Below are positions 45,372 to 53,088 of a stretch of 64,000 nt of DNA, piece by piece. The DNA comes from Heliophilum fasciatum (GTDB lineage: Bacteria; Bacillota; Desulfitobacteriia; Heliobacteriales; Heliobacteriaceae), in assembly GCF_004341395.1 (NCBI RefSeq), contig NZ_SLXT01000011.1:1-64000 (forward strand), given 5' to 3'. The notes under the pieces are model-generated. The model was not told the origin of the DNA, did not search any database, and saw nothing but the letters and a program-made list of their open reading frames with translations. Both the position numbers and the translations under genes were made by a program. Numbering within the stretch: the stretch's first letter is position 1; each line of letters starts with the position of its first letter.

Positions 45372-46433
45372 CTACTTTACCAAATCATAAAGCCTTTTAT
45401 TTTGATAAATTCGTTCCTTACCGATTTTTTCCGATATTAAAAAACCTTCTTTTTCCAATACATTAAGGTAATTGATGGCTGTTTTTCTGGATACTGATAA
45501 GCCTTTTTCAATATAGGTTATTTTGGTATAGAATTCGTAAAACAACAATTCGATAAGCTCCTTGGAATATATTTTCGGAAGCTTATCTTTGATTTCTGCA
45601 CTCATGGCTTCTACTTCCGCATTAATCCGCTTGACAAGCTGTAAGGTCTCTTCCGCCGTTTCTTCGATTCCGGTAAGGATGTAGATAATCCAGGGTTCCC
45701 AATTGCTTTCCGTTCGAACGCTCTGCAAAAGTTGGTAATAAGCCGATTTATTCCGAATGATATACCGGCTCAAATAGAGTATGGGGCTGTCGAGTAATCC
45801 TTTTAACACTAAATAAAGTACATTGATGATTCTGCCGGTTCGGCCATTACCATCATAAAAGGGATGGATGCTCTCAAACTGATAATGAATCATAGCCAGT
45901 TTGATCAGCGGGTCAATATCGTCGATATCATCGTTAATGTATGTTTCAAGATTGGCAAGCAGCGTTCGAATGGTGTCTTCACCGGCTGGTGGTGTATAGA
46001 CTGTTTCACCGGTTCTTTCGTTTCGCAATACCGTACCGGGCAATTTTCGAATACCGGCACGATTTTTTTCGATGTGACCCTGGATTTCGATCATCATATT
46101 GGTTGTCAGCATTTCGCGAGCTTTTACCTGTTCATAGCCAAACCACAACGCCGTCCGGTAGCTAACCACTTCTTTAGCGGCCGCACTTGCCCCGTTGGCA
46201 TCACTCATGGCTTTATATAAATCGTCATGAGTCGTGATGATGTTTTCAATGGCAGAACTGTCCTTTGCTTCGTTGATCATTACGGCATTGATCAAAATGT
46301 GTTTATTCGGAATGGTGTCAGCGTACCCTTTCAGTTCCGCTAACGCTCGGTTCGCTCTGGCCAGTTGTTTTAAGACCGCCTTTGTTTCGACATCCACATC
46401 AGGCGGCAACAGCGGTAACTGATTCCCGTTCAT
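45372..46433 (-). CDS. Fic-domain AMPylase (class II) with C-terminal winged helix
   Basis: A 353-residue Fic protein. The catalytic loop HPFYDGNGRTGRIINVLYL (about residues 197-215) matches HPFxxGNGRxxR, and the upstream helix carries SSAIEN (about 60-65), matching the inhibitory (S/T)xxxE(G/N) motif, so it is auto-inhibited class II. The N-terminal segment LPPDVDVETKAVLKQLARAN is the Fic_N domain. Residues 290-353 form a helix-turn-helix (SVSRKTAINYLNVLEKEGFL), probably for autoregulation. GGAGGTG precedes ATG 46433. No antitoxin gene is adjacent. Targets are unknown; such genes are often acquired. Confidence 0.9.
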   Translation of the reverse strand: MNGNQLPLLPPDVDVETKAVLKQLARANRALAELKGYADTIPNKHILINAVMINEAKDSSAIENIITTHDDLYKAMSDANGASAAAKEVVSYRTALWFGYEQVKAREMLTTNMMIEIQGHIEKNRAGIRKLPGTVLRNERTGETVYTPPAGEDTIRTLLANLETYINDDIDDIDPLIKLAMIHYQFESIHPFYDGNGRTGRIINVLYLVLKGLLDSPILYLSRYIIRNKSAYYQLLQSVRTESNWEPWIIYILTGIEETAEETLQLVKRINAEVEAMSAEIKDKLPKIYSKELIELLFYEFYTKITYIEKGLSVSRKTAINYLNVLEKEGFLISEKIGKERIYQNKRLYDLVK

Positions 46434-46456
46434 GGCTACACCTCCATTATATGGGC

Positions 46457-46485
46457 ATATTATCACCAATTTTTACCTATGTCAA
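46457..46485 (-). promoter_or_regulatory. Strong promoter for the Fic gene
   Basis: On the minus strand TTGACA (46480-46485) is followed after 17 bases by TAATAT (46457-46462). The leader is very short. Sequence around it repeats ACCTAT/CCCATAT elements that also appear in the inverted repeat at 46510-46544, perhaps operator sites for the Fic protein's own winged helix. Confidence 0.75.
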
Positions 46486-46496
46486 TTTTCATATGG

Positions 46497-46544
46497 GTAA
46501 AAAATGTGCAAAACTACCTATATCACAGGGATATAGGTAGTTTT
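46497..46544 (-). terminator. Inverted repeat between comEC and the Fic gene
   Basis: A perfect 15-base stem (46510-46524 with 46530-46544; core CTACCTATAT) and five-base loop. On the minus strand it is followed by TTTTGCACATTTTTT, so it can end comEC transcription. Its ACCTATATC core resembles ACCTATGTC within the Fic promoter, so an operator role is also possible. Confidence 0.65.
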
Positions 46545-46664
46545 CGTTGCTTTTTTACTCTTTTATTGTTCTCAATATGAATCGAAGTTTACTTAAGCCA
46601 GGTTCCACCCTGAAAATACCCCCGCTCTGTGTTCTTCTTGGGTGCTGCGTAGCGGCATAGGGGG

Positions 46665-49514
46665 CTATTGCGGACTCATGATCATTGGGTTCCTCAGCAT
46701 CGTGCGCCAGTTCATGATCGTTCCGTCACTTTCAATCGTTACGGCGCCGTGGTGATCGGTGCGCAGCACGGTGGCACCGGTGTTGGCCCAGGCATCGATC
46801 ACTGTTTTGGCCGGATGGCCGAAGGTGTTTTTGCCTACCGAGATGATCGCCAGTCGCGGTTGTGTAGCTGGGGGGAGATTGCTATGGAATGTACGGGAAC
46901 TGCCGTGATGGGGCACCTTGACGATGTGCGCTAGCAGAGGTTGTTCTTGATTGCTGTCGCTGAAGTGTTTGAGAAGTTGTTCTTGGCCGTTTTTATCAAC
47001 GTCGCCTGTCAGGAGCAAGCGCAAGCTACCGTAGGTAAGTGCTGTGACGATGGACGAATCGTTAATATTTTCCGGTCGAGAGTCGACTGTGGGGTACAAG
47101 ACATGAAGGTGCAGTGGCGGGTCATGCTTTTGCGCTGCCAGCGGTGCTAGGTCGCTTTCAGGTGCGGGTGCTTCGACTACGGTGATACCGCGTTGTTGGG
47201 CCAATTCCAGTAACGACAGATACGCTTCGTTCGGTTCCGGCGACGGTGAAAGAATCAACCGCTCCACCGGAATGGCCTTAATGATGGCCAATAAGCCGCC
47301 AATATGATCTTGATCGGCATGGGTATTGATCACAGCGCTGAGGCGCGTCGTGCCGGTGCGGTTGAGGTAGGGAAGCACTGTTGTTGCCCCGGGATCGCGT
47401 GGGGTGGCTGGACCGCTGTTGCTCTGATTGCCCCAGGAGCGAGCCGGCCCCGGCGCATCAATGAGTATGGGGTCCCCCGTGGGCGGATGAATAACGATGC
47501 TGTCTCCTTGACCGACGTCAAGAAAAACAACCCGCAGCGGCTGGGGCCACCACCACGTAAAGGCGATCAGGGCCATGAGTAACAATGCACCTGGCGGAGC
47601 AAACTGCAAAATCCAGGCGCTGTGCTTCGGCGAGAGGTGATCGAGCCGGAACTCACGCCAGAGCAAGAGAAGCCCATAGAAAAGCACGATCCAAAGCGGA
47701 TGGGGGGAGGCGATCGTTAATGCCGCCCCAGGCAACTCAGCCAGAAACTGCAAGGCTGTGCGCATGATGCTGACGAGCAGGGCAACTGGCTGGAGTAAAA
47801 GCGCCGCCAGATCGGTGGAGATGAACTGGAGGACGCTGGCGGCCATACCGATGTTGGTGACGAGGCCGATGATCGTGCCGGCGGCCAGATTGGCCACAAA
47901 ACCAGCTAAGGAAAAAAGGTTAAAGTGGTAAATGCTCAGCGGCGCCACGGCGATTTGGGCGGCCACTGTCAGGCAAGCGGCCGTGATCAAGCCCTGGCGC
48001 AGTTTTTGGGTCCAAGGGGAGCCCGATGCCCCATCTTCTGCTGCGGCCCCGGCTTCGTTATGTGTCGCGTCCCGTGCTACATCCTGTTCTGGGCCTGCTG
48101 ATTTTCCTTTTGCTTCGCCTACGGCTTCGGTTGGTACTGTCACTGCCCCTTCCTGGTAGGCAGCAAGCATGGATAAAGTTATGCTTGGACCCGAACCTAT
48201 GCTTGGTTGTGAACTTATGCTTTCCTGTGAAGTTCTACTTGGTCGCGGTGTAAGAGCCGGCAAAAGATAGATGATCCCCCAGGTGGCGATAAAGGAAAGT
48301 TGGAATCCCGGGTCGGCAATCATTAAGGGCTCCCAAAGCAGCAATGGTAAGGCGGCAGCGGCAATTAATGTCGGCGGATCGGTGCGGCGGCTAAGACCGC
48401 GCGCCAGCAACGCCATCAAGGCCATGGCCAGGGCGCGCTGCACCGAAGGCGGAAAACCGGCCATCCAACTGTAAAAGGTGATGATCACCGCCGTCAGCGC
48501 CAAGCTGGGCCGCAGTGGCAAGCGAAAGCGGGGATGCCCTTGCAAGATCCAAAGAACGCTGGCTGTGATTACGGCAATGTTAGCGCCAGACACGGCAAAA
48601 GCATGGGCGACACCGGTCAAACGAAAAGCGTCGCGATCGGCCGGCGAAAGCCCGGCTTGTCCGCCAAAAAGAATGCCCTTGATGATCGCCCCCTCCTCAG
48701 GCGCTGTGGCGGCGTCCACAAAGGCCTCCAGGTTCAGCCGTTGCCGAGCTGCCGTAGCTTGGATTTGATCGATGATGCTTGTAAGTATACCGGTGCGGCT
48801 CCGGACGAATGCTTCTTCTTCAGGCGATAAAAGTTCCAGGCCACCCTGGCGGTCGAGCAGCAGTTCCACAGCTATGCCTTGTCGCCACAAATAGGCTTGA
48901 TAATCGAAATCACCGGGATTGCGCGGTGGCGATGGCCGTTGGATTTTGCCGGTAGCACGAACGATTTGATTGACGTAGACGGAGCCGGCCTCTGTTGTGG
49001 CGTCGGCCTCCGTCAGAGCGATGGCCTTCGTCGTGGCGCCGGCCCCTGTCAGGGCGGCTTCCGTCGTGGCGCCGGCTTCTGACCTGCTGCCAAAAGGGCC
49101 AAATTGGCGCAAACCGATGATTTCACCGTTTTCCAAGCGCAAACGGTACGTGCGGCGTTCCGGGCTGTACTGGGCTTCGGTGATCGTGCCACGCACAGTG
49201 ATGCGCTCGTCCTGATCGGTAGTGATGGACGAGGTAATCTGGGCTGCTTGCGCAGCATAAAAGGCGGCGGTGATCACAATTAAACTGTAAAGCAGCCAGC
49301 GAAGGGCCGGTGCTTTTACTCGTGGCGCGAAGGAGGGGGCCGCCGTGAGGTGACGGTCGCTTCCGTAGACGATCATCGCCAGTGTGAGAACACAACTGAT
49401 CAACAGAGCGCCTTTCGCCGGATCGCCGGCATCATGCAGCCACGGCGGGAAGGTCAATCCGAGGGCCAAGCCGTTGGCGAAAAGCAGAGAAAATACGACC
49501 AATGGTCGCTGCAT
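46665..49514 (-). CDS. comEC: DNA internalisation protein ComEC/Rec2
   Basis: A 949-residue polytopic membrane protein forming the DNA uptake channel. After two N-terminal helices come an OB-fold-like DUF4131 region (about 75-250), the Competence domain of helices (about 270-660, with GILFGGQAGLSPADRDAFRL and GVAHAFAVSGANIAV) and a metallo-beta-lactamase domain (about 690-930: FLDVGQGDSIVIHPPTGD, INTHADQDHIGG, KVPHHGSSRTFH). Two low-complexity inserts are odd: GAGATTKA/EADATTEA-like repeats near 155-190 and an acidic/Ser-rich loop near 425-500. ATG 49514 with GGGGAGG eight bases upstream was chosen. It faces away from holA instead of preceding it. Confidence 0.93.
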   Translation of the reverse strand: MQRPLVVFSLLFANGLALGLTFPPWLHDAGDPAKGALLISCVLTLAMIVYGSDRHLTAAPSFAPRVKAPALRWLLYSLIVITAAFYAAQAAQITSSITTDQDERITVRGTITEAQYSPERRTYRLRLENGEIIGLRQFGPFGSRSEAGATTEAALTGAGATTKAIALTEADATTEAGSVYVNQIVRATGKIQRPSPPRNPGDFDYQAYLWRQGIAVELLLDRQGGLELLSPEEEAFVRSRTGILTSIIDQIQATAARQRLNLEAFVDAATAPEEGAIIKGILFGGQAGLSPADRDAFRLTGVAHAFAVSGANIAVITASVLWILQGHPRFRLPLRPSLALTAVIITFYSWMAGFPPSVQRALAMALMALLARGLSRRTDPPTLIAAAALPLLLWEPLMIADPGFQLSFIATWGIIYLLPALTPRPSRTSQESISSQPSIGSGPSITLSMLAAYQEGAVTVPTEAVGEAKGKSAGPEQDVARDATHNEAGAAAEDGASGSPWTQKLRQGLITAACLTVAAQIAVAPLSIYHFNLFSLAGFVANLAAGTIIGLVTNIGMAASVLQFISTDLAALLLQPVALLVSIMRTALQFLAELPGAALTIASPHPLWIVLFYGLLLLWREFRLDHLSPKHSAWILQFAPPGALLLMALIAFTWWWPQPLRVVFLDVGQGDSIVIHPPTGDPILIDAPGPARSWGNQSNSGPATPRDPGATTVLPYLNRTGTTRLSAVINTHADQDHIGGLLAIIKAIPVERLILSPSPEPNEAYLSLLELAQQRGITVVEAPAPESDLAPLAAQKHDPPLHLHVLYPTVDSRPENINDSSIVTALTYGSLRLLLTGDVDKNGQEQLLKHFSDSNQEQPLLAHIVKVPHHGSSRTFHSNLPPATQPRLAIISVGKNTFGHPAKTVIDAWANTGATVLRTDHHGAVTIESDGTIMNWRTMLRNPMIMSPQ

Positions 49515-49700
49515 CTTCAACACCTCCCCATGATGAGCGATTCTTCGTCAAGGTGAATTAAAAATCCTGCTATAAAATACATTAAATGGTTAAAATGGCG
49601 CGAAGTTTTTTTCTGCACTGTCGACAAAGGGAGTCGTGACTGCTCACGAGTGGTTGCGGTATACTGGTGAGGAATGAGTTGATGAGAAGGTGGCAAGGCA

Positions 49701-50852
49701 ATGGATTACCAGGGCTTCAAAGCGGCGCTTGATCGTGGCTTGCTCGCGCCTGTTTATATCCTGACCGGTGAAGACCCTTTTTTGCTTCAGGAGCTTTACG
49801 GCCGTTTGACGGCTTGGTTTTTAGCGATGCCGTCGGGCGATTTTAACTTTGATCGCCTGGAAGGGGATACGTCGGCAGAAGCCTTGACGGAGCTAGCTCA
49901 AACGCCGCCGTTTTTGGGGGAACGGCGCTTGGTTGTCGTTCGTGACTTGGCGTTGCTGCGCAGTCGCGGCGATAGTGGTGCCGGTGCTGGTGACGAGGAA
50001 GGAGCCGGAGCGGCTGTGGGTGCCGGCAAAGAAAGCCCGGTAGCATCGGCAGCGACGGCCCCTTCGGCAGCAACTTCCAGCGGTAAACGGGGAAAAAACA
50101 AAAAAGCGCCCGATTCGGACGCTTCCTTGCTGGCTTATGTTCAAGATCCGAACCCGACGACGACGTTAGTTTTTTATTCGCCGGGCGGTGTAGATAAACG
50201 CAAACGGCTCTATAAGGCCGTGGAAAAAGCCGGCGGCGTCGTAGAAGTCAAGGCGCTTCGTGACAGCGACGTGCTGGCCTGGGTGCGGCGGCGCGCTGAC
50301 GGGCTGGGCATGCCGATTGATCCGGAAGCGTTGACCTTGCTCGTCGAGCGCACCGGCAATGATCTGGGACTGTTGACGCAGGAATTGACAAAGTTGCAGA
50401 CCTTCCTGGGACAACCGTCGCCGCAGCGACGGGTTACGGTGGAACGGGTGCGTCGCTTGGTGCCGGCTACCGCCATGGACAAGATTTTTGCGATCACCGA
50501 AGCGCTGGGACGGCGGGCCGTTGGTGAAGCGCTGACGTTGACTCGTGAATTGATCTTGCATGGCGAAAAGCCGGTGCCCTTGATGTTTTTGATCGTCCGC
50601 CATGTGCGCCAACTGTTGATGGTGACTGATCTGGCGGCGCGCCGTGTGCCCAAGACGGAGTGGGTGACTGTGTTAAAGGTACCCCCGGGGATCGTACGTA
50701 AGTTAGAGGAGCAGGCGAAGCGATTTCGTCCCGACGATCTGCGCATGCTCCATGGGCGGTTTGCCGAAGCTGATCGGGCGGTGAAAAAAGGCCGTGAAGA
50801 TGCCCAAGCGCTGCTGGAACGGATTATGCTTTCCTTTGCCCGGTCACAATAG
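49701..50852 (+). CDS. holA: DNA polymerase III subunit delta
   Basis: A 383-residue clamp-loader subunit. Domain I starts PVYILTGEDPFLLQELYGRL, domain II has TLLVERTGNDLGLLTQELTKL, and domain III VTVERVRRLVPATAMDKIFAITEALGRR and GEKPVPLMFLIVRHVRQLL. An insert of about 45 residues rich in Ala, Gly, Ser and Lys (about 92-140, GAGAGDEEGAGAAVGAGKE) interrupts domain I, longer than in usual HolA. GAGAAGGTGG precedes ATG 49701. In many Bacillota it directly follows comEC on the same strand and converges with rpsT; only the rpsT part holds here. Confidence 0.93.
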   Translation: MDYQGFKAALDRGLLAPVYILTGEDPFLLQELYGRLTAWFLAMPSGDFNFDRLEGDTSAEALTELAQTPPFLGERRLVVVRDLALLRSRGDSGAGAGDEEGAGAAVGAGKESPVASAATAPSAATSSGKRGKNKKAPDSDASLLAYVQDPNPTTTLVFYSPGGVDKRKRLYKAVEKAGGVVEVKALRDSDVLAWVRRRADGLGMPIDPEALTLLVERTGNDLGLLTQELTKLQTFLGQPSPQRRVTVERVRRLVPATAMDKIFAITEALGRRAVGEALTLTRELILHGEKPVPLMFLIVRHVRQLLMVTDLAARRVPKTEWVTVLKVPPGIVRKLEEQAKRFRPDDLRMLHGRFAEADRAVKKGREDAQALLERIMLSFARSQ

Positions 50853-50862
50853 CCAAAAAATG

Positions 50863-50896
50863 AAAAACCCTTCGCCGTTCGGGCGGAGGGTTTTTT
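50863..50896. terminator. Bidirectional terminator between holA and rpsT
   Basis: AAAAACCCTTCGCC (50863-50876) pairs with GGCGGAGGGTTTTT (50882-50895), fourteen bases with one G-T pair and a five-base loop. A and T flanks allow termination of both convergent genes. Confidence 0.93.
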
Positions 50897-50913
50897 AGCG
50901 TCTTATGAATAAA

Positions 50914-51183
50914 TTATTGCGCAGCTGCTTTGTTCAGCTTGCGGGTAAGACGGGACTTTTTCCGGGAAGCCATGTTTTTATGCACAAGGCCTTTCGCGGC
51001 AGCTTTGTCCAGGGCTCGAACAGCTTTGGCGAGGGCTAGACGAGCGTTATCAAGATTAGCCGAAGCTACGGCTTCTTCAAAGCGTTTGATCGTCGTACGC
51101 AGCGCTGAACGAGCCGATGCATTGCGCAGGGTCCGTTCTTGGGTAATTTTCACACGCTTAATCGCCGATTTGATATTAGGCAC
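50914..51183 (-). CDS. rpsT: 30S ribosomal protein S20
   Basis: An 89-residue helical, very basic protein binding 16S rRNA. It reads PNIKSAIKRVKITQERTLRN at the N-terminus and GLVHKNMASRKKSRLTRKLN near the end, the S20 signatures. GTG 51183 was chosen because GAGGAGGTG lies upstream and the protein then starts (M)PNIKSAIKR as in relatives; a longer frame begins 14 codons earlier without support. Convergent with holA as in Bacillus. Confidence 0.96.
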   Translation of the reverse strand: MPNIKSAIKRVKITQERTLRNASARSALRTTIKRFEEAVASANLDNARLALAKAVRALDKAAAKGLVHKNMASRKKSRLTRKLNKAAAQ

Positions 51184-51323
51184 ACTCTTCACCTCCTCGC
51201 TGGTCAACAACGGATATTCTACCATGTTATCGCTCGTGGTGCAAGTATGTTTTTCACTGTATGAATCGTTATCTTTTGAGTCATACTACTACCGGATTAA
51301 AACGCAAAGGAGGTTAGAACGTT

Positions 51324-51686
51324 TTGATTGGTGCATTGGTTCGTTTTCTCGTATCCGCCGTGGTTCTTTTAGTGGTTAGCTGGTTTGTTCCAGGCTTTGT
51401 TATTAACGGCATTATGGGTGCGGTTATCGCAGCTTTTGTGATCGCTTTGCTGGGGTATGCCGCCGAAGCTGTGCTGGGTGACCAGGTAATGGGCATGCGC
51501 CGTGGGATTGTCGGCTTTGTTGTTTCCGCGATTGTTATCTGGCTTAGCCAATTGCTCGTTCCCGGATCGATTCAAGTTACCCTCGTAGGTGCGATTATCG
51601 CTGCGTTGGTCATCGGCGTTTTGGATGCTGTATTGCCTACACCGCTTGACAGCGCCCGTGCGTTGAACAATCGCCCTAAGGAATAA
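51324..51686 (+). CDS. Small membrane protein, phage-holin-4/YvlD-like family
   Basis: A 120-residue protein with four hydrophobic helices (about 4-25, 28-48, 60-80, 86-106). The pattern FLVSAVVLLVVSWFVPGFVI and LVGAIIAALVIGVLDAVL fits the holin-like YvlD/phage_holin_4_2 family of membrane proteins, which are mostly chromosomal and of unknown role. TTG 51324 has AAAGGAGG ten bases upstream. It occupies the position between rpsT and spoIIP where gpr is found in Bacillus. Confidence 0.75.
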   Translation: MIGALVRFLVSAVVLLVVSWFVPGFVINGIMGAVIAAFVIALLGYAAEAVLGDQVMGMRRGIVGFVVSAIVIWLSQLLVPGSIQVTLVGAIIAALVIGVLDAVLPTPLDSARALNNRPKE

Positions 51687-51720
51687 TTGAATAGGCAATT
51701 ATTTTTCTGACATAGGTCAG

Positions 51721-51757
51721 TCCCCCTTCTCATAAGCTAAAGAGAGGGGGGATTTCT
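51721..51757 (+). promoter_or_regulatory. Hairpin covering the spoIIP ribosome site
   Basis: TCCCCCTTCT (51721-51730) pairs with AGAGGGGGGA (51743-51752), ten bases with one G-T pair. The right arm contains the GGGGGG that would act as Shine-Dalgarno for the TTG at 51758, and the stem is followed by TTTCTTTG. It can be read as a weak terminator after the holin-like gene or as a structure limiting spoIIP translation. Confidence 0.5.
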
Positions 51758-53002
51758 TTGTTTTTTGGCTGGACAAACCGCGGGAGGCAGCTTGTCTTGC
51801 GCTGGATCGGCTGGGGAAGTGCCGGCGCGTTGATGGTCGGTGTTGTTTGGTTAGGCGGCTTGTGGACATTCCAAGGCGGTCTGCGCCAGATGATCGCCGC
51901 ACCGTTGACGTGGCTTCATGTAGCCGTGCCGGCCGTAGGCAGTCGGGAAGCTGCAGCGGGATTGATTCCGCCGGAAGGAACGGCCGGTGCCCTGTCACCC
52001 CATCCCATAAGTGCATTGTTGAGTTGGCAGTTGCCTTTTTGGCGAAGCGCCGAGTCCGCCGGCGGGGAAAAGCAGCAAGATGACCTGGAAGTGGGAAGAA
52101 AAGCGGGGCTGCAGGCGGGGACGGAAGCCGGCACACAAGCCAAGCTGGGGCTACAACCACCGGAACCGACGGTGCCGCCGCTCACCGGTGCGCTGGCTTT
52201 GCGTAAGGTCGACACAGGGGAACCGGAAGCTGCCGAAGTCGAAGGGGAAGACAACTTGGACGTCGATGTGCTGCGTGAAGATCTGCGTGGCTTGCCCGGT
52301 GACGGAAAGGGATCTGCGAACGGTGGCGGTGCGGCCGGAGGGGCCGGAGAGGCCGGAGAGGCTGAGCCGATCAAAGAACGGCCGATTTCGCCGGTACTGC
52401 TGCTTTATCATACACATAACAGTGAAACCTACGCAGCGACCGGCGGCAAGTCCCGCTTGGACGGGCAAAATGCCGGTGTTTATAAGGTAGGCAAGCGTTT
52501 TGCCGAACAGATCAAAGCCAAGCGCGCCTTGCCGGTGATTCATTCCGAACGGATCAATGATTTTCCTTCCTATCAAGCGGCCTATGCTGAATCGGCCCGT
52601 ACGCTGGCAGAGATGCTGATCTCCCATCCCAACCCCTTGGCGATTATGGACATTCATCGTGATGCCGGGCCGGGCCGGGAAACGGTTAAAATCGGTAAGC
52701 GAACCTATGCCAAGATCCTTTTTGTTGTCGGTACGGATGCACGGGCACCGCACCCACGGTGGCGGGAGAACCTTGCTTTTGCTGAAGCCTTATCGGCCAA
52801 GTTAAATGAGCTCTATCCGGGGATCAGTAAGGGCATTCTGACCAAGAACGGCCGCTATCATCAGCAAGTGTCGCCACGGGCGCTTTTGGTGGAGATCGGT
52901 AGTGATCGTAACGCCACGACGGAAGCTTTGGCTTCGGCTGATGCCTTGGCTGATGCCTTGGGCAAGCTACTGGAAGAGCAAGGGTTACTCAAGGACCTCT
53001 AA
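51758..53002 (+). CDS. spoIIP: Stage II sporulation protein P
   Basis: A 414-residue membrane-anchored peptidoglycan hydrolase (amidase/endopeptidase) of the SpoIID-SpoIIM-SpoIIP engulfment complex. One transmembrane helix is near residues 18-40. A low-complexity linker rich in Gly, Glu and Pro covers about 105-205. The catalytic domain (about 208-410) has LLLYHTHNSETYA, LAIMDIHRDAGPG and LLVEIGSDRNATTEA, carrying the conserved His, His and Glu. TTG 51758 is six bases after GGGGGG. The gene is direct evidence that the organism sporulates or descends from a sporulating ancestor. Confidence 0.93.
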   Translation: MFFGWTNRGRQLVLRWIGWGSAGALMVGVVWLGGLWTFQGGLRQMIAAPLTWLHVAVPAVGSREAAAGLIPPEGTAGALSPHPISALLSWQLPFWRSAESAGGEKQQDDLEVGRKAGLQAGTEAGTQAKLGLQPPEPTVPPLTGALALRKVDTGEPEAAEVEGEDNLDVDVLREDLRGLPGDGKGSANGGGAAGGAGEAGEAEPIKERPISPVLLLYHTHNSETYAATGGKSRLDGQNAGVYKVGKRFAEQIKAKRALPVIHSERINDFPSYQAAYAESARTLAEMLISHPNPLAIMDIHRDAGPGRETVKIGKRTYAKILFVVGTDARAPHPRWRENLAFAEALSAKLNELYPGISKGILTKNGRYHQQVSPRALLVEIGSDRNATTEALASADALADALGKLLEEQGLLKDL

Positions 53003-53036
53003 AAAAACCTTTGTCGATATGACGAGGTTTTTTTTT
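53003..53036 (+). terminator. Terminator after spoIIP
   Basis: AAAACCT (53004-53010) pairs with AGGTTTT (53025-53031), extended inside by GTC/GAC with a bulge, and is followed by T to 53036. A TATAGT with upstream TG near 53052-53060 may be an extended -10 promoter for murJ. Confidence 0.85.
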
Positions 53037-53088
53037 TGCTCGTTACCTGTTATAGTGAGGAGCGATACAATGGGGGAGGGGAGAGGCC

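Noticed and set aside
51324-51686. Holin-like gene considered as a sign of prophage
   Set aside because: No other phage gene is nearby and this family is common on Bacillota chromosomes.
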